Source: Erythrobacter sp. SG61-1L (GTDB lineage Bacteria; Pseudomonadota; Alphaproteobacteria; Sphingomonadales; Sphingomonadaceae). Taken from it: a stretch of 64,000 bases of DNA. The position numbers and the translations under genes were made by a program. Every line of letters begins with the position of its first letter. Positions within the stretch are counted from its first letter, which is position 1. The notes under the pieces were generated by a model that saw nothing but the letters and a program-made list of their open reading frames with translations, searched no databases and was not told where the DNA came from. This document shows, piece by piece, positions 16,770 through 25,439 of the stretch. Location: positions 1,054,001 to 1,118,000 of the forward strand of contig NZ_JXQC01000003.1 of assembly GCF_001305965.1 (NCBI RefSeq), written 5' to 3'.

Positions 16770-19091
16770 ATGCGCCAGAAGGAACTCCGCATCGCCCTCA
16801 TCTGCTATGGCGGCGTCAGCCTCGCCGTATACATGCATGGCGTGACCAAGGAGCTGTGGAAGCTCACCCGCGCGAGCCGCGCGCTCCATGCGGGAGACGA
16901 AACGCTCAGCGGAAGCGAAGCTGTCTATCTGGAAATGCTGCAGCATTTGCGCAGCAAAAGCGACGTGATGCTGCGCGTGATGCCGGACATTCTTACCGGC
17001 GCCAGCGCTGGCGGCATCAATGCCGTATTCCTAGCCCAGGCGATCCATTCCGGACAATCGCTTGAGCCGCTGACCGAGCTGTGGCTCGAACATGCAGATG
17101 TCGACAAGCTGCTCGATCCCGAAGCACGGCTGTGGACCTGGATAGCGAAATTCTGGGCGCCGCCGGTCGTGCAATTCCTTCTCAGCCGCCCGGGCAGCGC
17201 AGTGAATGAAAGCGTCGCGCCTGAAACTCGCCGCCAGGTGCGCAAGAAGCTGGGACGGTTCGTGCGTTCCCGCTGGTTCGCCCCGCCCTTCTCCGGCATC
17301 GGATTTTCCGGCCTGATCGCAGACGCGCTAAAGGCTATGGAAGAGGCCCCTGCCGATAGGCCGCTGCTGCCACCCGGCCACCCGCTGGACCTGTTCGTCA
17401 CCGCCACCGACTTTGGCGGATATATCGAATTGCTGCGCATCAACAGCCCGGCGGTGGTGCAGGAAAGCGAGCATCGCCTTCCGATAGGCTTTCGCGCGCG
17501 TACGCCCGCCGAACCGGGTCATCAATTGGCCGACCCATTGGAACTGACGCTGGCGGCGCGATCCACGGCGAGTTTTCCTGGTGCCTTCCCTCCTCTGAAG
17601 TTGGGGGAAATCGACGAACTGGCACGTCGCCGCAAACGAGAATGGACTGGGCGAGGCCAATTCATCGAACGCGTCATGCCCGGCCATATGCGGCAACAGG
17701 ATGCAGACCGCGTTTCGCTGGTGGACGGCTCTGTTCTGGTCAATGCGCCCTTCTCCGAAGCAATGGGCGCGCTACAGGGGCGCCCGGCCCAGCGCGAGGT
17801 TGACCGGCGGTTCGTCTATATCGACCCCCGGCCTGACAGGATAGGCCGGCGCGCACAGGAAAAGGGCGAGGATGTCGGATTCTTCAAGGCCATCGTCGGC
17901 TCCATCTCTGCCATTCCGCGCGAACAGCCTATCCGCGACAATCTGGAGCAGATCCAGTCACTCTCGCGCGAGGCGGAACGACTACAGCAGATCGCCGCCG
18001 CACTGCGTCCGGAAGTGGAGCGGACGGTCAACAAATTGTTCGGACGGACATTCTTCATGAACCGTCCAACACCTCGGCGGTTGGCTGCCTGGCGCGCCAA
18101 GGCTCAACAGGCTGCAGCGGAGCAGGCAGGTTATGCGTTCCATTCCTATGCGCAGGCCAAGTTCACCGGGATTGTGGAGCGCCTTTCCCAGATGGTTTTC
18201 TCCAGCGCGCCGGGCCTTTTGCTGCACGATGCTGCACCTATTGCAGATGCCCTGCGCAGCGAGTTGGAACGGCGCGGACTTTCAAGTCTGATCGATCCGG
18301 CTGGTGGAGCGGCCGAGGAGGCGATCCGCTTCTTCCGCGACCATGACATAGGCTTCCGCATCCGCCGTCTGCGCTTGCTGGCCCGGCGCCTGACGCGCGA
18401 CTGGGAAGGCGGACGCACCATCACGGAAGCTGACCGGGATGCCGGGCGAGACGTGATCTATCGTGCGCTGGCGATCTATTTCGACCGTGAAGGGCCGGAA
18501 TCTCTGGGCGAGAGCTTCCCGGCCATTGCCGAGGGCGTGCTCACGTATCCGGGCGCCGTTCTGGATGCCATCGCCGAACGGCGTGACTTGCAGGCGCTCG
18601 ATCTGAAGGTGGAAGAAATGCTGGCGGAAGCACTGGAGGCAATGCCCAAGCCCCTGCGCCGCAGGATACTGTTCGCCTATCTGGGCTTTCCTTTCCTGGA
18701 TGTAGCCACCCTGCCCTTGTTTCGCAATGAAGGCTTCACTGAATTTGATCCGATCAAGGTGGATCGCATCTCCCCCGACGATGCTGTTTCCATCCGTTCC
18801 GGCGGAACCTTCGCCACCCTGCGCGGAGTGGAGTTTTTCAATTTCGGCGCGTTCTTCAGCCGTTCCTACCGCGAGAATGACTATCTATGGGGCCGCCTCC
18901 ACGGTGCGGAACGGATGGTGGATCTGGTCTGTTCGACCATGGAGGGTGAGGTGGACGCGCTGGAAATCACCGCCTGCAAACGCAGGATATTCCTGGCAAT
19001 CCTCGATGAGGAAGAAGGGCGGTTGAAGGCCGACCTAACCCTGATCCCCAAGATCCGCGCGGAAGTGATGGAACGTCTGGCTAACGCTTGA
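16770..19091 (+). CDS. Large patatin-like phospholipase family protein
   Basis: This protein of about 773 residues has an N-terminal patatin domain. The oxyanion-type loop is CYGGVSLAVYMHGV, the nucleophile elbow is TGASAGGINAVFLA (GxSxG), and the catalytic Asp lies in SLVDGSVLVNAPF. The roughly 400-residue C-terminal part is Arg-rich and helical. It matches the long patatin-related proteins of alphaproteobacteria that have no assigned role. I chose the ATG at 16770; an in-frame TTG at 16734 would add 12 residues. There is no signal peptide. Its end overlaps the convergent phosphatase gene by 11 nt. Confidence 0.85.
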   Translation: MRQKELRIALICYGGVSLAVYMHGVTKELWKLTRASRALHAGDETLSGSEAVYLEMLQHLRSKSDVMLRVMPDILTGASAGGINAVFLAQAIHSGQSLEPLTELWLEHADVDKLLDPEARLWTWIAKFWAPPVVQFLLSRPGSAVNESVAPETRRQVRKKLGRFVRSRWFAPPFSGIGFSGLIADALKAMEEAPADRPLLPPGHPLDLFVTATDFGGYIELLRINSPAVVQESEHRLPIGFRARTPAEPGHQLADPLELTLAARSTASFPGAFPPLKLGEIDELARRRKREWTGRGQFIERVMPGHMRQQDADRVSLVDGSVLVNAPFSEAMGALQGRPAQREVDRRFVYIDPRPDRIGRRAQEKGEDVGFFKAIVGSISAIPREQPIRDNLEQIQSLSREAERLQQIAAALRPEVERTVNKLFGRTFFMNRPTPRRLAAWRAKAQQAAAEQAGYAFHSYAQAKFTGIVERLSQMVFSSAPGLLLHDAAPIADALRSELERRGLSSLIDPAGGAAEEAIRFFRDHDIGFRIRRLRLLARRLTRDWEGGRTITEADRDAGRDVIYRALAIYFDREGPESLGESFPAIAEGVLTYPGAVLDAIAERRDLQALDLKVEEMLAEALEAMPKPLRRRILFAYLGFPFLDVATLPLFRNEGFTEFDPIKVDRISPDDAVSIRSGGTFATLRGVEFFNFGAFFSRSYRENDYLWGRLHGAERMVDLVCSTMEGEVDALEITACKRRIFLAILDEEEGRLKADLTLIPKIRAEVMERLANA

Positions 19092-19548
19092 AGCGCTGGA
19101 CCAGTGCTGCCGCGGCCGCGCTCACATCCGCCCAGGTGATGTCAAACGCATCCTGTTCGCTGAAATAGGGGTCGGCCACCGATTGCCCCTGCCGCCCCGG
19201 CACATTGTCCAGCAGCATTTCGAGGCTGGATGTGGCCCCTTGCGGCACTATCTGGCGCAGCGAATTCATCACGCCCTTGTCGATCGCGAAGATATGCGTG
19301 AACCGCATAAAATCTTCGGCCTGCACCTGGCGCGCAAAATGATCAGACAAGTCGATACCATGCTTGCGCGCCACGATCAGCGACCGCTCATCGATCGGTT
19401 TGCCGGTGTGATAGGAAGCCGTAGCCGCGGATTCGACATAAACGTCCAGCCCTGCCGCTTCTGCCTGCTGCCGCATCGCGGCTTCGGCCAAAGGCGAACG
19501 GCAGATATTTCCCAGGCACACAAACAGCAGGGCAGGACGCATCGTCAT
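19081..19548 (-). CDS. Low-molecular-weight protein-tyrosine phosphatase
   Basis: This 155-residue phosphatase has the signature CLGNICRSP (CX5R) with nucleophile Cys11 and Arg17. The general-acid Asp lies in SVADPYFSEQDAFD near the C-terminus. Targets may be tyrosine kinases of polysaccharide export or small phosphorylated molecules; the context does not decide. It follows dnaJ by 15 nt on the minus strand, so it may be read from the dnaK-dnaJ message. Its 3' end overlaps the patatin-like gene on the other strand. Confidence 0.92.
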   Translation of the reverse strand: MTMRPALLFVCLGNICRSPLAEAAMRQQAEAAGLDVYVESAATASYHTGKPIDERSLIVARKHGIDLSDHFARQVQAEDFMRFTHIFAIDKGVMNSLRQIVPQGATSSLEMLLDNVPGRQGQSVADPYFSEQDAFDITWADVSAAAAALVQRFKR

Positions 19549-19563
19549 AGAAAAGCGGCACCG

Positions 19564-20694
19564 TTACTCGGTCAGATCATTCCAGGCGCTTTTGATCCGG
19601 GCGAAGAAGCCCGCGCTTTCGGGACATTCTTCGCCGGTTTCGGTTTCCTGAAACTCGCGCAGCAATTCCTTCTGCCGGGCACTGAGGCGGGTTGGCGTCT
19701 CGACTTGAATCTCAACAACCAGATCGCCACGCCCTCGCCCCTGCAGCACGGGCATGCCCGCACCGCGCTTGCGCAACTGTTTGCCGGACTGGATGCCGGC
19801 CGGAATGTCGATTGAGTGCCGTTCGCCATCGAGGCCAGGAATTTCCACACAGCCGCCAAGAGCAGCGGTGGTGAAACTGATCGGCATGCGGGTGAACAGC
19901 GAAGTTCCCTCACGCTCGAACACACCATGCCGCGCGACGTGGACGAAGATGTACAGATCGCCCGGAGGCGCACCCTGCGGCCCAGCCTCACCCTTGCCAG
20001 CGAGCCGGATGCGAGTGCCATTGTCCACACCCGGCGGAACGACGACTTCGAGCCGCTGGACTTGATCCACCCGGCCTTCGCCCCGGCAATGCTTGCACGG
20101 GCTTTCGATCACCTGCCCGTGGCCATGGCATGTCGGGCACGGTCGTTCGATGACGAACATGCCCTGTTGCGCGCGCACCTTGCCGCGTCCGCCGCACAGA
20201 TTGCAGGTCCGCTTGCCGGTGCCCGGTTCCGCCCCGGTTCCGTCACAGGGTTCGCAAGCAACCGAAACTTCGACTTCGATTTCGGTGTCCTTGCCGTGGA
20301 ATGCCTCTTCCAGGCTCACCTGCAAATCGTAACGCAGATCGGCGCCGCGGCGCGGGCGCTGCCTTGCGCCACCACCGAATGCACTGCCGAAAATCGTTTC
20401 GAAAATATCGCCTATGTCGCCGAAATCGGCACCGGGGCCAGCGCCATAGCCACCGCCGCCGCCTTGCTGGAAGGCAGCATGACCGAACCTGTCATAGGCC
20501 GCACGCTTTTGCGGGTCTTTGAGGCAGTCATAGGCTTCGTTGATTGACTTGAAGCGTGCTTCAGCCTCGGCATCTCCCGGATTGCGATCCGGGTGATATT
20601 TCATGGCGAGCTTGCGATAGGCGGCCTTGAGAACCTTCTCATCCGCCGTGCGCTCAACCTCGAGCAGCTCGTAATAATCGATCTCGGTCGACAT
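19564..20694 (-). CDS. dnaJ: Chaperone DnaJ (Hsp40)
   Basis: This 376-residue type I J-protein stimulates DnaK ATPase and delivers substrates. The J domain has the HPD motif in KYHPDRNPGD. A Gly-rich segment (QQGGGGGYGAGPGADFGDIG) follows. Four CxxCxGxG zinc repeats are complete: CEPCDGTG, CNLCGGRG, CPTCHGHG and CKHCRGEG. The C-terminal substrate domain ends in a hydrophilic tail. It lies 73 nt downstream of dnaK and is probably co-transcribed from the heat-shock-type promoter ahead of dnaK. Confidence 0.98.
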   Translation of the reverse strand: MSTEIDYYELLEVERTADEKVLKAAYRKLAMKYHPDRNPGDAEAEARFKSINEAYDCLKDPQKRAAYDRFGHAAFQQGGGGGYGAGPGADFGDIGDIFETIFGSAFGGGARQRPRRGADLRYDLQVSLEEAFHGKDTEIEVEVSVACEPCDGTGAEPGTGKRTCNLCGGRGKVRAQQGMFVIERPCPTCHGHGQVIESPCKHCRGEGRVDQVQRLEVVVPPGVDNGTRIRLAGKGEAGPQGAPPGDLYIFVHVARHGVFEREGTSLFTRMPISFTTAALGGCVEIPGLDGERHSIDIPAGIQSGKQLRKRGAGMPVLQGRGRGDLVVEIQVETPTRLSARQKELLREFQETETGEECPESAGFFARIKSAWNDLTE

Positions 20695-20767
20695 AGCCTT
20701 GTCCCGATAAACCTAGCCGCCGCCGACGCATCTTGCATCAGCGGCGGCCGGCATTTCCATCAGGCGA

Positions 20768-22687
20768 TCAGCCCTTGTTGTCTTCGTCGACTTCCGAGAA
20801 CTCGGCGTCCACCACGTCCTCGCCAGCAGAAGAGCTGTCAGCGTCTGCAGAAGGCGACGCGGCCGAAGCCTGTTCCTTCTCGTAGATCGACTGGCCCATC
20901 TTCATGGCCACTTCGGTGAGCGCCTGCGTCTTGGCGTTGATCGCCGCAACGTCGCCGCTTTCGATCGCGGTCTTGGTTTCGGCAATTGCCGCTTCGACCT
21001 GGCCCTTCAGATCGGCGTCGATCTTGTCGCCATTGTCAGCAAGCTGCTTCTCGGTGGCGTGTACGAGGCTGTCCGCATTGTTGCGGGCCTCGGCCGCTTC
21101 GCGCCGCTTCTTGTCTTCTTCGGCGAACTTTTCGGCATCCTTGACCATCTGGTCGATGTCATTGTCCGAAAGGCCGCCCGAGGCCTGGATGCGGATCTGC
21201 TGTTCCTTGCCGGTGCCCTTGTCCTTCGCGCTGACATTCACGATGCCGTTGGCGTCGATGTCGAAGGTCACTTCGATCTGCGGCACCCCGCGCGGAGCGG
21301 AAGGAATGCCGACAAGGTCGAACTGGCCGAGCAGCTTGTTGTCCGCCGCCATTTCACGTTCGCCCTGGAAGACGCGAATGGTCACAGCCTGCTGATTGTC
21401 CTCGGCAGTCGAATAGACCTGGGTCTTCTTGGTCGGGATCGTGGTGTTGCGGTCGATCATGCGGGTGAACACGCCGCCCAGCGTTTCGATGCCCAGCGAA
21501 AGCGGGGTCACGTCGAGCAGCAGAACGTCCTTCACGTCGCCCTGAAGCACACCCGCCTGAATGGCGGCGCCCATGGCCACGACTTCATCCGGGTTCACGC
21601 CGGTGTGCGGCTTCTTGCCGAAGAACTTTTCGACGACTTCGCGCACCTTGGGCATGCGGGTCATACCGCCGACCAGCACGACTTCGTCGATCTCGGCAGC
21701 CGAAACACCCGCATCGGCCAGCGCCTTCTTGCAGGGCTCCAGCGTCCGCTGGATCAGCTTGTCGACCAGCTTTTCAAGATCGGCGCGGGTGATGGTTTCC
21801 ACCAGGTGCAACGGCGTGGTGTTGCCGCCTTCCATGCGCGCGGTGATGAAGGGCTGGTTGATTTCGGTGGTCTGCGCGCTCGACAGCTCGATCTTGGCCT
21901 TTTCGGCAGCTTCCTTGAGGCGCTGCAGGGCCAGCTTGTCGCTGCGAAGGTCGATGCCTTCCTTGTCCTTGAACTTGTCGGCCAGATATTCGACGATCGC
22001 GCCGTCAAAATCTTCGCCGCCCAGGAAGGTGTCGCCATTGGTGGACTTCACCTCGAACACGCCGTCCCCGATTTCGAGCACGGAAACGTCGAAGGTGCCG
22101 CCGCCAAGGTCGTAAACGGCGATGGTCTTGCCGTCTTCCTTCTCAAGGCCATAGGCAAGCGCCGCAGCTGTCGGTTCGTTGATGATGCGCAGCACTTCGA
22201 GGCCCGCGATCTGGCCGGCATCCTTGGTTGCCTGGCGCTGCGCGTCGTTGAAGTAAGCCGGAACGGTAATCACCGCCTGGGTGACCGTTTCACCGAGATA
22301 GCTCTCGGCCGTTTCCTTCATCTTCTGGAGAATGAAGGCGGAAATCTGCGAAGGCGAATAATCCTCGCCACCGGCATTCACCCACGCGTCGCCATTCTTG
22401 CCCTTCACGATGGTGTAGGGGACAAGCTCGGTGTCCTTCTTGGTCACCGGGTCGTCAAAACGGCGGCCGATAAGGCGCTTCACCGCGAAAACGGTATTAT
22501 CCGGGTTGGTCACCGCCTGGCGCTTTGCCGGCTGTCCGATCAGACGTTCGCCATCCTTGGTGAAAGCGACGATCGAGGGCGTGGTGCGCGCCCCTTCAGA
22601 GTTCTCGATAACCTTGGGCTTGCCCCCATCCATCACTGCAACGCAGCTATTGGTCGTACCCAGGTCGATCCCGATAACTTTGGCCAT
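20768..22687 (-). CDS. dnaK: Chaperone DnaK (Hsp70)
   Basis: This 639-residue ATP-dependent chaperone begins with the phosphate-binding loop [18 protein letters not shown]. The adenosine motif [12 protein letters not shown] and the hydrophobic linker [17 protein letters not shown] are present. The C-terminal lid ends in an acidic tail ([16 protein letters not shown]). I chose the ATG at 22687; a 20-residue upstream extension is not family-like. It is divergent from the copper chaperone gene, and a sigma-32-like promoter lies about 90 bp upstream. dnaJ follows. Confidence 0.99.
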   Translation of the reverse strand: MAKVIGIDLGTTNSCVAVMDGGKPKVIENSEGARTTPSIVAFTKDGERLIGQPAKRQAVTNPDNTVFAVKRLIGRRFDDPVTKKDTELVPYTIVKGKNGDAWVNAGGEDYSPSQISAFILQKMKETAESYLGETVTQAVITVPAYFNDAQRQATKDAGQIAGLEVLRIINEPTAAALAYGLEKEDGKTIAVYDLGGGTFDVSVLEIGDGVFEVKSTNGDTFLGGEDFDGAIVEYLADKFKDKEGIDLRSDKLALQRLKEAAEKAKIELSSAQTTEINQPFITARMEGGNTTPLHLVETITRADLEKLVDKLIQRTLEPCKKALADAGVSAAEIDEVVLVGGMTRMPKVREVVEKFFGKKPHTGVNPDEVVAMGAAIQAGVLQGDVKDVLLLDVTPLSLGIETLGGVFTRMIDRNTTIPTKKTQVYSTAEDNQQAVTIRVFQGEREMAADNKLLGQFDLVGIPSAPRGVPQIEVTFDIDANGIVNVSAKDKGTGKEQQIRIQASGGLSDNDIDQMVKDAEKFAEEDKKRREAAEARNNADSLVHATEKQLADNGDKIDADLKGQVEAAIAETKTAIESGDVAAINAKTQALTEVAMKMGQSIYEKEQASAASPSADADSSSAGEDVVDAEFSEVDEDNKG

Positions 22688-22776
22688 GTATTTCCCATCC
22701 TGTGCTTCATGTTGGACACCGCGCAGTTCGCTTCCCCCGTGAGGCAAAGCGGCTCGGCGGCTCGTTCACAGGCGCG

Positions 22777-22804
22777 ATATAGGGTCGGTTTTCCTTGGCA
22801 CAAG
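22777..22804 (-). promoter_or_regulatory. Sigma-32 (RpoH)-type promoter of dnaK
   Basis: On the minus strand, CTTGTGC (22804-22798) is followed, after a 13-nt spacer, by CCCTATAT (22784-22777). This matches the alphaproteobacterial heat-shock pattern of CTTG-rich -35 and CCCNATNT-like -10 boxes with 13-14 nt spacing. It would start dnaK transcription about 80-85 bp before the ATG. I find no CIRCE operator here. Confidence 0.65.
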
Positions 22805-22851
22805 AGAGGGCGGCGACTAGAAATTGACGAAACTGTGTGAGGAATAACCAG

Positions 22852-23358
22852 ATGAAATCGGTCCGTATTGCCGCCGCAGCGCTTTCGCTTGCCTCTCTGG
22901 GCCTTGCCGGGTGCCAGCAGGAAGCTGCCGAGCCGACGGCGGCAAGCGGGCAGGAAGGCGCGGAAGCCGCGCCTGAGGCACCAGCCGGTATCGAGATTTC
23001 CAACGGCAGCCTGATGCTGCCTGCCGTGAAGGGCAATCCGGGCGCGGTCTATTTCGACCTTTCGAACAAGGGCGAGAGCGACATCTCCATCGTGGGCGTC
23101 TATGTCGATGGTGCGGACAGCGCGATGATGCATCAGACGATGAAGACGGACGGCATGAATTCCATGAAGGACATGTCGGAAGTGCCGGTACCCAAGGGCG
23201 GCAGCGTCAAATTCGAACCGGGCGGCAATCACATCATGGCGATGGACCTTTCCGATACGCTGACGCCGGGCACTTCCACCGATGTCACACTGACCTTCGC
23301 CAATGGCGACAAGGCGAGCTTCACGGCCGCTGTGCGAGCCGCCGGGGACGCGCGCTGA
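22852..23358 (+). CDS. Copper chaperone PCu(A)C domain lipoprotein
   Basis: This 168-residue protein is a periplasmic Cu(I) carrier of the PCu(A)C type, which helps load the CuA centre of cytochrome oxidase in other bacteria. The signal peptide ends in a lipobox SLGLAGC with Cys21 as the lipidation site. The metal site is a Met/His-rich stretch (MMHQTMKTDGMNSMKDM), followed by GGNHIMAMDL. I chose the ATG at 22852, which has GAGG upstream. A weaker in-frame start lies at 22837. It is divergent from dnaK and followed closely by a vgr-related gene. Confidence 0.9.
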   Translation: MKSVRIAAAALSLASLGLAGCQQEAAEPTAASGQEGAEAAPEAPAGIEISNGSLMLPAVKGNPGAVYFDLSNKGESDISIVGVYVDGADSAMMHQTMKTDGMNSMKDMSEVPVPKGGSVKFEPGGNHIMAMDLSDTLTPGTSTDVTLTFANGDKASFTAAVRAAGDAR

Positions 23359-23462
23359 CGCCTTCGCCGCATGCCTGCCCGGCCGGCGGCGAACGACCGC
23401 TGACGCCGGGGGAGATTACCCTCGCCCGCTCGATCTTCGGCAATGCAATTGATTACGCGCCA

Positions 23463-23849
23463 GTGCGGATCAGGCGGCGCAAATGGTTCCCCTTTCAGCC
23501 CCGCAAGACAGTGATGGCCCCGCGCGGCCACCTGCATTTCCATCCTGACGGCCCCGCCTATTGCGACGATTTTGCCAAGGCCTCGCTCGGGGCGCAGGGC
23601 CTGTTTATCCATGAGATGGCCCATGTCTGGCAGCATCAGTCCGGCATGTTCCTGCCTTTCCGGCGGCTTCCGTTGAGCCGCTACGCTTACGCACTAAGGC
23701 CGGGATGGCCGCTCCACCGCTACGGCATAGAACAGCAGGCGGAGATCGTCCGTCATGCTTTCCTGCTGCGCAACGGCGCAAGCCTTCCCGGCGCTACCGA
23801 TGCGAAAGCCTATGAGGCGCTGGTCGATTTTCCGGGCGCAAAACCCTAG
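23463..23849 (+). CDS. Conserved small protein (vgr-related family of sphingomonads), start uncertain
   Basis: The 128 residues from the GTG at 23463 include FIHEMAHVWQHQSGMF, an HExxH-like motif (HEMAH) that resembles a zincin site, and an Arg/Trp-rich N-terminus. Proteins of this kind are labelled vgr-related in sphingomonad genomes; no function is established. The reading frame stays open and looks coding further upstream (LTPGEITLARSIFGNAIDY precedes the GTG). No ATG is available there, so the true start may be a rare codon such as the CTG at 23355, which overlaps the stop of the copper chaperone gene. The stop codon shares a CTAG with the convergent gene. Confidence 0.6.
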   Translation: MRIRRRKWFPFQPRKTVMAPRGHLHFHPDGPAYCDDFAKASLGAQGLFIHEMAHVWQHQSGMFLPFRRLPLSRYAYALRPGWPLHRYGIEQQAEIVRHAFLLRNGASLPGATDAKAYEALVDFPGAKP

Positions 23850-24121
23850 CGGCGACGATGCCGGCAGCGGACCTCATATTCCCGGCCGCGATCGTCGCGA
23901 CGATAGCATTTGCCATCCTTCTCGATCAGCGCGCCGCCCACTGCGCCGACGCCAGCGCCGATTGCGGCCGATTCTCCAACATTGCCGCCGCTCAGAACGC
24001 CGACACCTGCACCAACCGCCGCACCGGCCAGCGCGCCCTCGCCTGCATAATTGCTCGCACAGGCGCCGAGGGCCAGTGCCGAGGCCATCGCAGCCGGAAT
24101 CAAAAGAGTTCTGCGGGTCAT
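23846..24121 (-). CDS. Glycine-zipper lipoprotein
   Basis: This 91-residue protein has a Tat-like or Sec signal peptide (MTRRTLLIPAAMASALALGAC) with a lipobox LGAC. A Gly/Ala-rich double zipper follows (GALAGAAVGAGVGVLSGG and SAAIGAGVGAVGGALI), which is typical of outer-membrane-associated Gly-zipper proteins. The C-terminus is basic with a Cys (DGKCYRRDDRGREYEVRC). I chose the ATG at 24121 because GGGAG lies 8 nt upstream; the ATG at 24130 is too close to it. It probably stabilises the envelope, but the role is not known. Confidence 0.8.
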   Translation of the reverse strand: MTRRTLLIPAAMASALALGACASNYAGEGALAGAAVGAGVGVLSGGNVGESAAIGAGVGAVGGALIEKDGKCYRRDDRGREYEVRCRHRRR

Positions 24122-24305
24122 GTCATTCACTCCCGTTACGACCCCCGTTTGCCCTTGGAAATGAAACGCCCGGCGCGGGCCGGCGGTTGCACGGCTTGCC
24201 CTGCCGTGGAGTCAATTCACCGCGTTCGCAGAGTTTGTACCGATTGCGGCGACGCCTGCTTTGCGCCCATATTGCGCAAAACAAATCAAACCGGAGAGCC
24301 CTGAA

Positions 24306-24983
24306 ATGCCGCATGAAGTCGATCATTCCGCGATTCTGGACCGCCTTGCCGCCACACGCGGCGGAGTGCGCAACAGCTTCGACGATCTCGACCCTGCCCG
24401 CACTGCCCACCTGATCATCGATATGCAGAACGGCTTCATGGAAGAAGGCGCGCCGGTGGAAGTGCCGATGGCGCGGGACATCGTGGAGAATATCAATCGA
24501 ATCTCGGCCGTCATGCGTGAGACAGGCGGGCAGAACGTGTTCGTCCGCTTCACCACGCCGCCGCAAGGATCGCCCAGCTGGTCAAACTTCCATGTTCGCA
24601 TGGGGCCCGGAGCGGAGGCGCACAGGGAGGCATTCACGCCCGGCGCACACTACTGGCAGCTATGGCCTGAGCTGGATGTACTGGACGAGGATCTGGTGAT
24701 CGAAAAACAGCGGTTCAGCGCCTTTACTCCCGGGACGAGCGATCTCAACGCTGCCCTGCGGGAACGCGGGATCGACACAGTGCTGATTTCAGGAACGTTG
24801 ACCAATTGCTGCTGCGAAAGCACCGCGCGCGATGCCATGCAGCACAATTATCGGGTGCTGGTGGCCGCAGATGCCAACGCCGCGCTGAGCGACGAGGAAC
24901 ATGCGGCCACCTTGCACAATATGGCCTTCGTGTTCGCCGATCTGTATTCTACCGACGAAATCGAGGGGTTGTTTGGCGACTAA
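24306..24983 (+). CDS. Isochorismatase-family cysteine hydrolase
   Basis: This 225-residue protein has the alpha/beta fold and catalytic triad of the isochorismatase superfamily. Asp39 lies in HLIIDMQNGFMEEG. The Lys is in DLVIEKQRFSAF. The Cys is one of three in GTLTNCCCESTARDAM. The N-terminal 35 residues are an extension seen in some amidases such as N-carbamoylsarcosine hydrolase-like members. The substrate (isochorismate, nicotinamide or a carbamoyl compound) cannot be decided. No siderophore genes are nearby. The start at 24306 follows a purine-rich GGAGAG. Confidence 0.88.
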   Translation: MPHEVDHSAILDRLAATRGGVRNSFDDLDPARTAHLIIDMQNGFMEEGAPVEVPMARDIVENINRISAVMRETGGQNVFVRFTTPPQGSPSWSNFHVRMGPGAEAHREAFTPGAHYWQLWPELDVLDEDLVIEKQRFSAFTPGTSDLNAALRERGIDTVLISGTLTNCCCESTARDAMQHNYRVLVAADANAALSDEEHAATLHNMAFVFADLYSTDEIEGLFGD

Positions 24984-25021
24984 TTATCCACATTAACTGG
25001 ATTTAATTCCATCAACCATAT

Positions 25022-25429
25022 GTGAATGGGATGAAGAAGAATCCGCCGCTGCAGAATACGGACACGTTTCATAAGGTGCGAAGTCGATTGATCGACGCAT
25101 TCGCCAAACTGGAACAACGCGTTGCTCTTGCGCTTCATTCAGCGGGAAAACCTGTAAAAGGAGACACGCTCGGTGCTAAATTGACTACACTGAAAGCCCA
25201 ACCGGGGCACGTAGAGGCAAATTACGACCGTCTGGCTGAGTTAGTGAAGTTTCGAGCCGATCTAGTGCACGGCGTGATGACGTTCGTCGACAAAGACGGA
25301 GAACGTTTTGCTTGCTTTCGCAACGCCCGCAATGTGATTTTGCAGGTGCAACCTGCATCGCTGGTCAATTACCGTAGCCTCAAGGAGATGGCCGAGGAGA
25401 TCGAACGTCTCTCCTCGGCATTCGATTAA
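25022..25429 (+). CDS. Small protein with HEPN-like RADLVH motif, low G+C
   Basis: I do not recognise a named family. The 135-residue product is mainly helical. It contains LAELVKFRADLVHGVM, where R-x4-H fits the HEPN ribonuclease consensus. Directly counted G+C over 25081-25200 is 59 of 120 bases, against 38 of 60 in 24841-24900 inside the neighbouring gene, which suggests acquisition from elsewhere. The start is the GTG at 25022 or the ATG at 25031; neither has a clear Shine-Dalgarno. The AT-rich stretch 24984-25021 would hold its promoter. No partner nucleotidyltransferase gene is adjacent. It ends 10 nt from the convergent grpE. Confidence 0.6.
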   Translation: MNGMKKNPPLQNTDTFHKVRSRLIDAFAKLEQRVALALHSAGKPVKGDTLGAKLTTLKAQPGHVEANYDRLAELVKFRADLVHGVMTFVDKDGERFACFRNARNVILQVQPASLVNYRSLKEMAEEIERLSSAFD

Positions 25430-25439
25430 TCCAGAAACC

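Noticed and set aside
21059-22840. Long plus-strand open frame (593 codons) antisense to dnaK.
   Set aside because: DnaK is unmistakable on the minus strand. Open antisense frames over dnaK are a common artefact of codon bias.
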